Notes under the pieces: model-generated
Told to the model about the DNA's origin: nothing
Database searches by the model: none
The model's input: the letters and a program-made list of their open reading frames with translations, nothing else
Made by a program: the position numbers and the translations under genes
In this document: positions 47,604 through 60,356 of the stretch, piece after piece
Position numbering within the stretch: position 1 is the stretch's first letter
Layout of the letters: each line of letters opens with the position of its first letter
NCBI GenBank assembly: GCA_037176705.1
Contig: CM073890.1
Coordinates: forward strand, 101,546,591 to 101,610,590
DNA: 64,000 nt
Reading direction: 5' to 3'
Source of the DNA: Molossus alvarezi
Taxonomy: Eukaryota > Chordata > Mammalia > Chiroptera > Molossidae

Positions 47604-47850
47604 TTTTTTTTATCCTCACCTGAGGATATTTTTCCATTTTTTGTACAGATAGAGTGGGAGGGAGAGAGAGGAAGGGAGAGAGAGAGAGAAACATCGACGT
47701 GAAGGGACACATCGAGTGGCTGCCACCCGCACGACCAACCAGGGCCGGGGACAAACTGCAACCGAGGTACATGCCCTTAGCGGGAACCGAACCCGGGTCT
47801 CTCTGGACCACAGGCCGACGCTCTAACCGCTGAGCCAAAGTGGCCAGGGC
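47604..47850 (-). mobile_element. VES-type SINE, well preserved, 16-bp TSD
   Basis: Minus-strand copy with tail 'atcctcacctgaggatattt' at the left and head ending 'tggccagggc' at 47850. On the element's own strand it has a clear A box (tttggctcagcgg) and a B box (gggttcggttccc). It retains many CpGs. A perfect 16-bp TSD gcgttcaaccatcttt lies at 47588-47603 and 47851-47866, so it is among the younger insertions here. Confidence 0.97.
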
Positions 47851-47866
47851 GCGTTCAACCATCTTT

Positions 47867-49002
47867 ACATAACTTTTTACTTGTTTTTATTCTAAAAATG
47901 ATAATGACATTTATTAGCAAATTTCTAGAATCACAAAAATACCTAAGCAGTAAAGACAAATTCCTTAACATTCAGTAGTGTTTAAAAAGTCTCTCGAGTG
48001 ACCTGATTATTTTTCATCTCACATCTATGAGAACCATTAGACGTGATCAATACTGTGCTTTTAAAATCATGATTGTTCAGTCATAATCTCTAAAAGGACA
48101 TACTTATCTTCTCATCTGTCAACAAAGCTCACAATTTTTAGGTGTATGAAGGAAATGAGGAAGAACTGGAGAGGAATATGTTATACTTTTTTCTTTCAAA
48201 CCAAGTATGCATATCTTCAGATCAGTAATAGCCAGCCTAGAGAGTACTAGCATCAGATTTTTTTGTCAGCCATGCAGTGCCTCTAAATAATTTATAAGAA
48301 CAGGGGAACATAAAGCTTGAATTAATGCACCATGCAATGTTATATGATCTACAGCAGACTTGTCAGTACCATGGAAACAGCCTTGCTTTGAAAGTTCCTT
48401 TCAGACTAGAGTTTGAGTGAAGCATACAATTGAAAGAGAAAATAGTTATATTAATGAGATTCAGAACCCACTATATTTCAAAATACTGCCAAACTAAATA
48501 CAATGTAAACAGAGATAAAATGACATGCTTAAGAAGAAAGCATAATATAGAAACAGAAAATAAAGCAGAAAAAGCATTTGCAATCATCACATTTCAAACA
48601 CAGTTGGGGAGATTTGCAATATAGTCCAACGAAGGAGAACACAATCACTGAACACAGTGGATGACAGGGCCACGAGGGGTAGGTTCAAAGCTCTCCAGAA
48701 TGTTTGTCCTCGTGGTGGTGCTCTGTGAGGGATGAAGCCTCTGACACTGAGTTCTTGGTGCAGCTACGAAAATGTGCAGCAACGTGAGAGTCCACAGACG
48801 GACAAAATGTTCCCCCATGGGTGTTTATCAATTACTGCAAAGCCTTTAAGACTAGAAGTTTTTTCACATTTTACTTGTCATTATGAATAGAAAATTAATT
48901 TCTCCCAAAGAGTAATGCAATCTTATTCCCTTTGACTGGCACAGAATGATCCCTTCCATTATACTTCAGATGTTACTGTATTTTTCTTTGTGTTTAAGAT
49001 GT
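47867..49002. other. Nothing recognised
   Basis: A 64-codon plus frame (48430-48624) has no recognisable domain. No repeat recognised. Confidence 0.4.
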
Positions 49003-49010
49003 CTTACTTG

Positions 49011-49233
49011 CCCGGCCTGTGTGGCTCAGTGGTTGAGTGTTGACCCATGCACCAAGAGACTGCCAGTTTGTTTCCCAGTCAGGGCACATGCCCAGGTTGT
49101 GGGCTCAATCCCCAGTGGGGGGCATGCAGGAGGCAGCCAATCCATGTTCTCTCTCATTGATGTTTCTATATCTTTCTCCCTCTCCCTTCCTCTCTTTCTA
49201 TAATCAATAAAGAAAAAAATTTAAAAAAAATAT
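49011..49233 (+). mobile_element. VES-type SINE with TSD
   Basis: Head cccggcctgtgtggctcagt, 'ttgacccatgcaccaagaga', second block 'ttgtgggctcaatccccag', CT repeat and end ataatcaataaag plus A-run. TSD cttacttg at 49003-49010 and 49236-49243. Confidence 0.95.
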
Positions 49234-49243
49234 GACTTACTTG

Positions 49244-50240
49244 TACCTGGAATATATAGAATATTTAAAGATAGTCTGGGTACAATACAAACCAATATTC
49301 AGATACTGTTGCTTTATTTATAGGTCATATTTTAAAATAGGTGTCCCATATCGAGGCATCATTTTAAGCGATTAATTTCTTATACCAATTCTTGTCATCT
49401 TAAAGAAACAGATATAAACATATGTTCAAAGTGTATTTTAGAAGGAATGTATAACTTTACCCTCAAAATTCACTTAACTGTCCCCAGTTTATATTTTGAA
49501 ATTTTATTAATTCCAAAGGGAAATCAAAATAACGAGATTAGCGTTTACACAGAGGCAGCATTTGGAAACACCTTTCTTTTAATATTTGATTAGTAAGCAA
49601 AAACCTGGACAGATGTCCTTATCTTGGGAACCTTCTTGGAAAATTAATAGATTTTAATCTCACATATGGAGGCATTGTCAATAATATCATTTCTGTTTAA
49701 GGTTTCAAAGTGGTTAAAGCTGATGATAGAACAGAAAATGTCCTTGCACATTATCTTTAAGTTAAAATAATAAAACATTCTCAACTACAATAGAAGTGTA
49801 GGATTCTGGGTTATGATGCATTAGAATGGCATCTGTGACAGGCTGGTCCTGTGCACAGCAAGGCGGATTAACTTGCACATGCTGGGAAGTACTGAGTCAT
49901 CTGGCATGTATGACTTATGCTGTAGGCGAGGAAATTCACATGTAGGAAAATTTACTGACTCCCTCAAGCCTACATTGTTAATTAAAGTCACGGGTTATTC
50001 TTTCTACCTCAGTGTATTAGCTAATTTAAATAATGCTAAATAATGTATTGCAAGTGTCAGAATATGTATGCATATTATAACACTAATACTTTATATAAAT
50101 AATTTATTTCCTTTAAATTCCATTTCAGATCATATTCTGTTTAATTTGTTAACTTTTACCCTTAAACTTAACCTACAATTAGTTACAAAATATATGGCAT
50201 AACAGAATTGAATTATTAATATGTTTTCCAGTGACAGTAT
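49244..50240. other. AT-rich DNA, nothing recognised
   Basis: No element or listed open frame. Confidence 0.4.
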
Positions 50241-50249
50241 TGTAATGTT

Positions 50250-50498
50250 TATATATTTGTTTATTTATTTTTTAATCCTAACCTAAGGATTTTTTTTTTC
50301 CATTGCTTTTTTTTTCTTTTTTTTTTTAGAGAGAGTGGGAGGAGAAGGGGGGAGAGAGAGAAAGAGAAAAACATCGATGTGAGAGAGACGTATCGATTGG
50401 TTGCCTCCCACCTATGCCCCAGTCAGGCCTGAGAATAGAACTTTCAATTTTTCAGTGAGCAGACCAACGCGGTAACCACGGAGCCACATCAGCCAGGG
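50250..50498 (-). mobile_element. VES-type SINE with TSD
   Basis: Minus-strand copy with decayed tail 'atcctaacctaaggattttt', GA-rich body, 'aacatcgatgtgagagagac' and head end 'gagccacatcagccaggg'. TSD tgtaatgtt at 50241-50249 and 50499-50507. Confidence 0.94.
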
Positions 50499-50507
50499 TG
50501 TAATGTT

Positions 50508-51551
50508 ATTTTTAATAAGTTCAACATACTCAAGAATTTATAGGGATCCTCGTCTACTGTTATCCATAGTAACATTTAACATAACTTTGGTCTAGGGTTT
50601 CAGAATAGGCAACACAAACAGAAACAGAGAAGCTAGTGTCCAGAAGATATGTTAACATATATTGCTTCAGACTTGCTCTTAAGTGAATAAAATTCAGATT
50701 AGCGCTTAGTAATTTCTGATATAATTCTAACTACAAAGATCAAGAGATTAGAGAGTATGAGAATCTTAGGGCAGGCAGTTTTTCTGGACAGAATGCTACA
50801 AGGTCTACTATGCATATTCCAGAAATAAACATCTGAAAAGCCCCGCCTAACCTTGAGAAGAGCAAGAAGGAAATGTGTGCGTGTGTATGGCTTTGTGATT
50901 GGTAGTCAGACAGAACAGCCTGCTTGTAAAAACTACATGTTTATATTGGAAAATAGTAAAGAGCAGAGTGAGCATTGGGAACTCCGAAATGTATAGTTGA
51001 GTCACTTTAGAAAGATCACTCCTATAACTCAGTTAACTGAATGATTCTATTTTGTTTGATAGATTTGCGCTGTTTCACATTAATTCACAGTTCCCAGAAC
51101 ATCCTTTATCCATCTCAACGATATTTTAAAAAATATCTTTAATTTTCCATTCTGAATAAAATATTCCAAGGTATTTATGCTCTCTATCCCCCAAACCTTA
51201 AAACCCTGGCCAGCTCGTATCTGAAAGAACTCTGCTTGGACAGTTGTACAAGTTAGGTCTTCACAAGTCACCTTGGCCAAGGAAGGCCAGTGGGACATAA
51301 AGTTCCTATCTTTTTCTGCTTCCTCAATAGGACCCTGGTTCAGGGCCAGATCAACTAGTTGGAAGGGGCAACTATTTTGTAATTTCTTTTTTCAGCAATT
51401 GCACCTTTTTAAAAATATGTAAACCTTGAGTGATAGCTGCTGTGTCTGGGTGCTTGCCATTCAGGAATATCTCCATGTACTTTAGGAGGTATACAAAGAA
51501 TTCTTAGCATTCCCTGATTAGAGGAAGTTGCTTCAATTAAGGTGTGCCCTT
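50508..51551. other. Nothing recognised
   Basis: A 72-codon minus frame (51080-51298) lacks recognised features. No repeat recognised. Confidence 0.4.
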
Positions 51552-51770
51552 GCCCTAGCCAGTGAGGCTTAGTTGGTTGAGCCTTGTCCCTTGCCCTGAA
51601 GGATTGCCAGTTTGATTCCCAGTCAGGGAATGTTCCTGGTTTTCAGGCAGGATCCCTGGTGGGGGTCATGCAGGAGGTAGCCAATTGATATTTCACTCTC
51701 ACATCGATGTTTCTCTCCCTCTCCCTTACTCTCTTCCTAAAAATCAATTAAAAAAAACTTTTAAAAAAGG
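51552..51770 (+). mobile_element. VES-type SINE
   Basis: Head gccctagccagtgaggctta, B-box-like agtttgattccc, CT-rich body and aaaaatcaattaaaaaaaac end. No clear TSD is visible. Confidence 0.92.
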
Positions 51771-51824
51771 ATCTTCTTCTCATCATGTGCACTGTCCTAC
51801 CCAAAATTAGAAGAGTCATTTATG

Positions 51825-52110
51825 ATCATTTATTTATTCAACATATATTTATCGAGAGCGTGTTATTCTGGGTATATCTTGGCTAACAAGCAGATAATAT
51901 GCTGTACTCATGAAACATCTATTCATCTAGTCTAAAGTGATGAAGTTGTGTAATGTGTTAAAAGTTGGTAAATTTTTGTAAAATAAAAATAGCAAATTGT
52001 ACAAGAGGGAGTGTGTTGGGGTGAGATCCGCATAGACATTTAAGCAAACGCAGAAGTAGATGAGGGGGATCAGTGTTGCTGCTGGACTGAGCCTGGGGCT
52101 TTGCTGTTTA
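51825..52110 (+). mobile_element. Ancient mammalian repeat, class unsure
   Basis: 'catttatttattcaacatat' followed by 'atttatcgagagcgtgttat' resembles 'atttattcaacaaatatttattgagcacctac'. The continuation is weaker. Confidence 0.4.
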
Positions 52111-52699
52111 CCCTGAGTGAAAAGTGGAGCCATTAAATTTGATCAGCTACCTGATAAGGTGCTTCTGACTTATGTTTTTAAGTAACCACTTTTTAAATGC
52201 ACAGTATTTCTGCTGCATTGATCGAACTTCTGTTTGTAAATGGTCAGACTCACTACCCTGTCTTCATGGAACCAAAGTTTGCAAGAGGGAAGCCAGTTAG
52301 GACGTCCGGGCACATGTCCAGGGGAGAGAGAACTGTCCTCTGGGACAGTTGTCACAGTAGGGAAGGTGTGGAGGGGCAGCTTCTAAATGTCCTTTCCAGG
52401 TAAGCCCATTAGGGTTTTCTTATGTATTACATGTCAGTTGTGATGAAAAAAGGAATAAAAGTCATGGAAATTATCAAGCCGTGTTATTTCCCAACCAGTG
52501 CCTGCTCCTTAAAGAACCAATACATGTTCACCTCCCCTCACACGCCTCATGCAGCAAATGCACACTGTCTGCTTGTCCAGCTCTGGCACTTTATCATAAA
52601 AAGAGACCAAAACACATGATGAAAGAAGGACTGGTTGCCATGAACTGTTAATGGCTGTTAGTCAATAAATATATGAAAGGTGATCAGTTTATCATGAAC

Positions 52700-53045
52700 A
52701 GGGAAATGTGGATTAAAACAATGAGACACCATTTTAAGCCCATTAGTTTGGGGGAAAAAATTAGAAAATATGATCCCCAAATATCGGTAAGTATATGAAA
52801 AAGAAATCACTCTCATGTATTTTGGATAGAAATACAAACAGCAAAACAATTTGATAAACAACTTGACAGTACCTATCAGAGACAAAAATTGCACTTTGAC
52901 TTTAATCAGCAAACCTTTCCCCTCGGTATACAAACTCCAGATGCTCTGACACATGTTCTCAAGGAGACGCCAAGAATGTGCATCTCATGATACTTTGTAA
53001 TACCCCCAACATAATCTCAATGTTTATCAACACATGAATATATAT
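52700..53045 (+). mobile_element. Old L1 ORF2 fragment
   Basis: 'ggattaaaacaatgagacac' with 'cattttaagcccattagttt', 'aaacaatttgataaacaact', 'caaggagacgccaagaatgt' and 'tgtttatcaacacatgaat' are collinear with the end of L1 ORF2. Frames are broken; degraded copy. Confidence 0.75.
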
Positions 53046-53071
53046 TTTTTATTATATTCCTACAGGGGGAT

Positions 53072-53495
53072 TTAATTACTTATCAGTTGCTGTGTTACAA
53101 GTAACCTCAAAGTATAGGTACGTAAGACAACATGCATATCATTATCTTACAACTTCTCTGGGTCAGGAATCTGGACTTGACTTAGCTGAGTCCTCTGGCC
53201 CAGCATCTTTTAGAAGACGGTGCTCAATGTGTTAGCCCGGGCTGTTGTCTCCTCTCAAGACTCAGTGTGGGGAGGCTCTGTTTCCAAGCTCACTCAAGTG
53301 TTTGTTGGCAGAATTCAGTTCCTTATGAGCTGTTGGACTGAGCGCCTCGGACCCTCCCTGGATGTTGTTGAAAAGGCTTCCTCGCTGTCTAATCACAGGG
53401 CCATATCCACGCAGCCCTCACAGTGTGGCAGCTGGCTTCCACCAGAGCAGACGAGTGAGAGAGCAAGAGAGAAGCCAGACACCTTTTGTGATTAA
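53072..53495 (-). mobile_element. MLT1-like MaLR LTR
   Basis: 'tcagttgctgtgttacaagt' with 'aacctcaaagtataggtacg', 'ttctctgggtcaggaatctg', 'cagctggcttccaccagag' and 'gagagagcaagagagaagcc' follow the reverse strand of old MLT1 LTRs. The 91-codon frame over it is spurious. Confidence 0.6.
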
Positions 53496-53829
53496 ATTTC
53501 AGAAGTGCCATTACTTCTCTATATATGTTTTATAATACTTCAAAAAAACAAACACACACACACAAAAAAAAGAGAGAGAGAGAACCTTTCAAGAGGAACT
53601 CAAGAGGCATTATGGAATTTTATCTACTACAGAGTGAGCAGAAACATCCTGCTCCCAACGCCAGGGACACAGCATAAAGTGAAGTGCATGTCCGTCTCAC
53701 CTGCAGCTCCTTAAACACAGGGCATGTGCAAGTTCATGATGTCCTCGCTGATTTCCAAAACCAAGCTTCCAGAGCTATTCGAGCCACCAAATACCACTTA
53801 CTTCAGCTGAAGCCAAGTTAAAAAAAAAA

Positions 53830-53942
53830 TCTATCTATATCTATATCTATCTATATCTATACATCTATCTATCTATCTATACATCTATCTATCTATCTAT
53901 CTATCATCTATCTATCTCTCTATCTAAACTATTTATCTATTA
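53830..53942. repeat. (TCTA)n tetranucleotide microsatellite
   Basis: TCTA units with TATATC and ACATC interruptions over about 110 bp. Confidence 0.97.
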
Positions 53943-53988
53943 ACATTGTTATCTTGAACGCCTTACACCGAATTAGGAATTGTCAGAC

Positions 53989-54043
53989 TGTGTGTGTGCG
54001 TGCGTGCGTGTGTGTGTGTGTGTGTGTGTGTGTCTGTGTGTGT
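53989..54043. repeat. (TG)n/(TGCG)n microsatellite
   Basis: TG units interrupted by three TGCG units and one TC. It lies within 50 bp of the TCTA array. Confidence 0.96.
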
Positions 54044-55460
54044 CTTAACACTTATTTCTAGACTTGTCTTCAACATTTACCCTTTAGGAATACCATACTG
54101 TCTTTGCTATCTTTGGTTTCTCTAACCACAAACATATTTGTGGAAATGTAGTGTGGAGAAATAAATTTCTAAGATATGTTCTTATAATTGAATTAAATAG
54201 AGTAAACGTATAATATTTTCCTCTTATTTTAAGGTGCCAGGGAGCTGATCTTGGGGTACATGTTTGTCATTCTGTCTGTAAAATGTTTTTCAGTTTGTTT
54301 GTTTGTTTGGTTGTGTTTTTTGGTGGTTCTGGTTTTTTTTGTTGTTGTTGTTCTGTTTTAGTTTTCCAGAGTACTCATTGAGAAACTTTTTAAAAGAACA
54401 ATAACTCTGAAAAGACAGACATGAGACTGGCATGTAATGTAACTTTGAAGTTATGTAGAGAGGCATTTTATATTTTTAAAGGGAAAGGAATTTTGTATCT
54501 ACAAAGAAAACATTTTAGACTAAGAATGGGAATTTCTATAAGGAATTATGTATCTAGTCATGTGTGATTGGGAATATATTATATCTTGTTGCTAAATACA
54601 AAATATAATGAAGTTAGATGAAATGGACTTCTTGATAAAAAGAAACATTGTTTTGGATGATATGCTTGGAGACCCAAACAAGAGAAAATTTCTCCACATC
54701 ATTTGTAATTTTGAAACCAAAATCAGACAAGACTAGATCAAGAAAATTAAACCATGGTACTATTTTTCAATCCTAAAAATATAAAATAAAATACTTACTA
54801 ATGCATATACATGTATACAGAGACACACACATAAAACATATTAACTCAGGATGGATGGGTAAATTAGCATCACAAACCTATTAATATGATATTAATAGAT
54901 CAAATTAATAGATCAAATGAAAAAACACATACATATATGATTTATGCAATTGATATAGGAAATAAAAAAATTTAAAACTCATTGTAGTAAGGACCGTTAG
55001 CAGAGATAACTTTGTTAATCTGATAAATATATCAATATCAAATATAAAAATAATAATTAATGGAGAAACTTAGGTATATTTTTCTTAAGTAAGATGTAAG
55101 ACAAGATTCCTGCCAATAGTTTTTCTATTTAACATAATATTAAATAATCTAGTCAGCACATTAAATAAATAAAAATAAACAGTTAAATAATGAAAATGAC
55201 TTGAAAAGAACTAAATGTGTTATTACTTGCACATGGTATAATTAGTGACAGAAAATTAAGCAGAATCTGTAGGCAAATTTTTAAGGTTGATGAAAAGTTC
55301 AGCCAGATTATTAGGGTTCATTTCACATACAGAAAACATGGTTACTATAGAGCCATAAAAAAATAAATTTAAATTTCAAATCAAAACGTAATAATTTAAA
55401 ATGGTAAATATGATAAATGTAGAAATAAAAATGTGCAAGGCCTTTTTAGAGATATATAAA
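54044..55460. other. AT-rich DNA, nothing recognised
   Basis: Contains GTTT and GTT runs near 54294-54355. No element body or credible frame. Confidence 0.4.
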
Positions 55461-55470
55461 ACTAAACTTA

Positions 55471-55709
55471 GTTTTTATTTATTTATTTTTTAAATTCTCA
55501 CCCAAGGATATTTTTCTTTTTTTTTAGTTAGAGAGAGAGATAGAGACATTGATGTGAGAGAGACGCATGGACTGGTTGCCTCCTGCATGACCCCAACCAG
55601 GGCCGGGGCTCAAACCTGCAATTGAGGTACGTGCACTTGACTAGGGATTGAACCTGTGACTCTATGGTCCGTGGGGCAACACTCCAACTGCTGAGCTAAA
55701 AGGGCCAGG
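55471..55709 (-). mobile_element. VES-type SINE with 10-bp TSD
   Basis: Minus-strand copy: tail 'attctcacccaaggatattt', short GA body, 'gaccccaaccagggccgggg' and head end 'gctaaaagggccagg'. Perfect TSD actaaactta at 55461-55470 and 55710-55719. Confidence 0.95.
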
Positions 55710-56044
55710 ACTAAACTTAATTTTTAAATAATAAAATGGGCTTTACTGTATTCTCAAATGCTTATTTTACTATTTTAAGAACATACATTTGATTTTCTAG
55801 GTTCATTACTAGAGATTTAATAACTATACAATTTTAGACATGTTTTTCATGTAATCTACTTACTTTGTTCATATCAAAATTTTACTTATAATACCATTAG
55901 TGAGAAATAACAAACTTTAAAAATATTTATAGTAACTATTACTTTTACCAAAACGTAACTCATTGGCTGACATTTTAGGCTTTGTAATGTAATTAAATGA
56001 TTTTTTGTGAATTTCTCTGTTCTGTGGACATTTATTTTTAAGTC

Positions 56045-56190
56045 TTTTGCATGCATTAGTTTATTTAATCCTCATAAAGCCCAATGCCACGGCTTCTACA
56101 GATGAGAAAACAGTCAAGAGTGAGAAGTAACTCACCCCTGGTCACAAAGTGGGAAGCAGTGCATTTGGCATTTGGACTCTTAGAATCCGT
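56045..56190 (+). mobile_element. MIR fragment
   Basis: 'tttatttaatcctcataaag', 'ctacagatgagaaaacagtc' and 'cccctggtcacaaagtggga' are in MIR core order. Confidence 0.7.
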
Positions 56191-56726
56191 CCTCAGAGAT
56201 AAACTCTTGTCTTGTTTGTTATCGCATGTATTCTGCTTATGAATCAATTTTGTTCATACTGTTTGTGATCTTATTCCATCTAGTTTAACAATATTTAATG
56301 AATGCATACTTATATCATGTATTGTTCTTGGATTGGGAATATCAAAGAAATACAGATGTTTAATTCTTCAAAAATTAAATGAACTGTCTTAGATGTATCT
56401 ACAATCCAAGGTATTTTAATTTCTCTGGATAATCACATTGTTGTGTTTGTGGAAATTGTATTACACAAATCCTGTGTAGAAACAAAAAAAGATATAACTA
56501 ACATCATTGAACATGTATTATATCTCAAGAACCTGTGCTGATGGCTTTGGGGATAGTATTTATTTGAAACACACAGACACACACCTTTGTATGACATAAT
56601 TATCATTCTCTCTCTTTACCTGTGAATAATTCGAGGCACAGGTATTTTAAGTAAGGTGTTTAGTTTCACAACTGTGAAGTGCTAGATTTGGTTGATTGGT
56701 TCTCACTTTTTAGTCCGTATCCTTTT

Positions 56727-56985
56727 TTTTTATTGTTGACACTAAGAGGCATGGATACATGGGACAGACTGACAGATGTCTAAGGGGAGAGGATGGGGGG
56801 GCTGAATGAATGAAGGTGAAGGGATTAGCCACAGGACATTTATGCACAGTCCATGGGCATGGATACCAGTGTGGTGATGGCCAGAGTGGGGGGGGAGGAA
56901 TGGGAACTGGGTGGAGGTGTGAGAAGCGGGGAGATATGGGAGACAACTGTAATAGTCTGTATGCTTTTTAAAAGATTTTAAAAAA
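56727..56985 (+). mobile_element. Bat-type L1 3' end
   Basis: 'acatgggacagactgacaga', G-rich stretch, 'cacaggacatttatgcacag', 'ccagtgtggtgatggccaga' and 'gacaactgtaatag' are L1 3' UTR motifs in sense orientation. The T-run at 56721-56731 and the flanks do not give a clear TSD. Confidence 0.7.
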
Positions 56986-57001
56986 ACACAATGGTCTCAT
57001 A

Positions 57002-57098
57002 TTTCTTTCTTTTCTTTTTTCTTTTATCTCTTCTCTCCTCTCCTCTCTTCCCCTCCCCTCCTCTCCCTCCCCTCCCCTCTCCTCTCCTTTCTTTTTTG
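57002..57098. repeat. Polypyrimidine (CT)-rich tract
   Basis: Nearly all pyrimidine on the plus strand for about 95 bp (CTCTCC and CCCCTCC units). Partly mirror-symmetric, hence a possible triplex-forming tract. Confidence 0.92.
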
Positions 57099-57877
57099 AA
57101 ATTGTGGATGGTAAAAAAGTTGTTTCAGATTTGCTAATTATAATGTCCTTGCTTACAAACATAAAAATTGGCAACCCAGTATTCCCAAACTATTGTGTTT
57201 TGTTTCTATCATGTTATTCTACTAGAACATGAAATTCAAGCCTGAGCCTTAAAGATATTGAAGTACCACCTTCTAATGTTAATACGCTTTGATCCTAAAA
57301 GTACACATATTACTCTGTGATATTTCTTCTTCCCCCTTTATCCCTTTCTTTCCCATTCTTACCTCGTCATGATTAAAAATACCAAATTTGTCTTATTCAT
57401 CTTTCTAAAATTTTTGCTGCTTAACCATAATCTATCTTTAAGAATTTTGTCAAAATTTAATCATATTATCATCTAAAATGTTCCCAGGTAATGTCGGAAC
57501 CAGAAAATTGGAAAATTATGCCTTTAATGAAAGGGTTTTTTTTGGGGGGGGGGCGTTATAATGCAAGAACATAAGTAGTATTGCATATAAGCTACTTCGT
57601 TGATGGTTCAGGAACTCCCCGGGTAATACCAATGAAGTTCAGGACCATGGACAGGGTATGCATTTCCCATTTTAAACCCATTGTTGTAGTTGAGTAGAAC
57701 ATTTAATTACAGCAGAGAAGTGAGAGATGTCACATAATAATTTGTTTAATTATAAAATGTTTATGAAGATCTTATTCCAATGTGTATTGGATGCAAAAAT
57801 TTTGACATTGTCACAAAGTTTCCAAGTAATTAAGAATGATGCTAAGAGTGAGAATTGGAAATTAATCATTGCTAAAA
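57099..57877. other. AT-rich DNA, nothing recognised
   Basis: Contains a T-run joined to a G-run (57536-57553). No element body recognised. Confidence 0.4.
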
Positions 57878-57886
57878 CATAGAAGT

Positions 57887-58016
57887 GGTGACAACTTGAC
57901 TTTGGGTGGTGGGCACGCAATGTTATATGTAGGTCATGTATCATAGAAATGTATGTGAAACCTATGTAATTTCATTAACCACTGTCACCCCAATAAATTT
58001 AATGTAAAAGAAAAAC
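57887..58016 (+). mobile_element. Very short L1 3' insertion with TSD
   Basis: 'gacaacttgactttgggtgg', 'atgtgaaacctatgtaattt' and 'actgtcaccccaataaattt' plus an A-rich tail are the last 130 bp of an L1 3' UTR. TSD catagaagt at 57878-57886 and 58017-58025. Confidence 0.88.
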
Positions 58017-58369
58017 CATAGAAGTTATATTTTGATTTGCACAAAGAAAATTTTAAAGTACAATGTCAGAAGTACTTGGTTGCCTAACTTCAATTTAGTA
58101 GATAAGGAAAGGCAGTAAATTTAACAGAACTTTTCATAAAATAGCAATGTGCACAGAACATCCAAAATATTGCCTAATAAATGGAACTACTGTAGAATTT
58201 ATAGGACAGTTCTCCCTTTTATATATTAATGGGCAAAGTTGTGACAAAAAAACTTACAGGAATATATGTATAATTATCATATACTTCCTGGGAAAACTTT
58301 ATGAGATGCACTTTCAGAAAAGTAACATATTATAAAATTAAATATAAGTGCCAAAAGATTTGGCTTGTT

Positions 58370-58622
58370 ATTATTATTTTTTGGTTAGCCCTCACTCAAG
58401 GATATTTTTCCATTGATTTTTAAGTAGAATGGAAGGGAGGGAGGAAAACAGAGAGAGACATTGATGTGAGACAGACATATCCACTGGTTGCCTCTTATAC
58501 AACCAGACAGGGCTGGGGATTGAACCTGCAACCCAAGTTCTAGTGCCCTTGACTGGGAATAGAACCAGCAACCCTTCAGTCTGTGGGTGGATGCTCTGAC
58601 TGCTGAGCCAAACCAGCCAGGG
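58370..58622 (-). mobile_element. VES-type SINE
   Basis: Minus-strand copy: 'cctcactcaaggatattttt', 'gacattgatgtgagacagac', 'cagggctggggattgaacct' and head end 'gccaaaccagccaggg'. Only a weak ttggct match is seen at the flanks. Confidence 0.93.
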
Positions 58623-59925
58623 TGAGTTGGCTCATTTTAACTGTAATTTTATACTGTAACAAAAATGTATACTACTGTCCCATATTGCTTTAATAAATGT
58701 GCTGTGTTTCACGGATGGTTTTCCTGGTTTGATCTTGTTAGAAATGATTAAATGGCAAAATGTAGGAGAAAATTTTGACATAAATTGTTTCTTAAAACAT
58801 GTACCCATGGAAGTAAATCTCATATAGAATTATTTTGCTTGACTTGAGTAACAATCATGAGAAGATACTATTTATAGATAGTGTGTGGCTTATACTGTTT
58901 CCAACCCAAAAGATCTTCCCGTAATGTGTCATTTTTCTATCTGTTGGGAGACTAAGATTTATTTTTGAAAACCTTATGTGTATCTCTTTAAGTATATAAC
59001 CGTATTTGGGGTGTATGTAGCTGCCACCTTCACAAATATTTTAAGTGTGTTTGTATGTTTTATGCCTACCTAAACAGCATACAATGAACACAGTAATGAC
59101 TATTCTTATGTCATTATGAAAACCAGCTTTGTTCATTTTAATGAAATTATGTTCTCTTGTAATGGCTTCTGTTTCCCTTAGTGGTCTTAGGGTTGTTTTG
59201 TTTGTTTTTGTTTGACTTCTGACTCAGGTATACCCTCTGCATATTCATGTCATCTTTATTACAAACATAATTTAAAGTATAATTTTAAACCTGTTTTTCC
59301 CACTCACCGTGCAGTAGAGGGTGAACTTTATGGTGACACTTGATTCACAGGGAGATTCATAAGGTTCTTCAGATGGCTGAGGATACTAGATTCCCATTAT
59401 CTAAGGAAAACTAACATTACTGAAATACAAACCAGCTGTGCACATTTGAAATGTTATTAAACTCAAATTATAGGATGTAAATGTAAGGCAATTTCTGAAA
59501 AGAAAATGTATATAGACTTATTCATACTTAGTTACCACTGGAAAACAAACTGAGATTACAGACTGTAGAACAAGAAATGTATTAATTTATAAGATTAATG
59601 TTAGCTTAATTACAAGGTCTCTGAAGGAAATACTTTTGTATCTTTTGTTAGAGGAATCACTCAATAATTATTGTGCAGAAATTGTACAGCTGTGTTTGAA
59701 TACTGCTCGAGTTCCCACCTTGTGTACATTTGATATCACAAGGGCAGTTTGCTTCTATTCCAGTGAATGGGGTTTAGATAATTTAGAAATATAGTATATG
59801 ATCTTCCAAAAATTAAACTTGTTATGGGGAGCCTAAGACCCATTAACTGGACTAATTCTCACTAGATATATTTCATGCATGTTTTCCTAGTTTTAGAAAG
59901 GTATCATTGACAGAATTGTAAGATG
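58623..59925. other. AT-rich DNA, nothing recognised
   Basis: A 63-codon minus frame (58632-58823) has no recognised feature. No repeat recognised. Confidence 0.4.
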
Positions 59926-60356
59926 TTTAAAGTGTGCAACATGATGATTTGATATATGTATCTATTATGAAAGGGTTTCACCCACTGAGTTAATTAACTC
60001 ATCCATCACTTTACATATATACCTGTTTTTCCCCTATGAGAACATTTAAGTTCTCCTTTTGTAGCAAGTTTTAATTATACGGTAATGTTCTCTACCACAG
60101 TCACCATGTTAAATATTAGATCCTCAGACTTTATTCATCCTATAATTGAAAGTTTTTACCTGTTTTTTAACTTTTTCCTATTCCCCCCATACCACCCCCA
60201 CCCTTGAAAACTAAACTACTTTTTGTTGCTTTGTTTGTTTTGCATTTTATATGTAAATAATACCATGTGGTATTCTCTATCTGGATTATTTTATTTAGCA
60301 TAATGCCTTTTAGGTTCTTCCATGTAGTTGCAAATTAGAGGATTTCCTTCTTCTTT

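Noticed and set aside
56711..56967. Possible imperfect TSD (tagtccgtat / tagtctgtat) around the L1 at 56.7 kb
   Set aside because: It has two mismatches and the right copy sits before the A-rich end, so it does not fit a normal L1 insertion.
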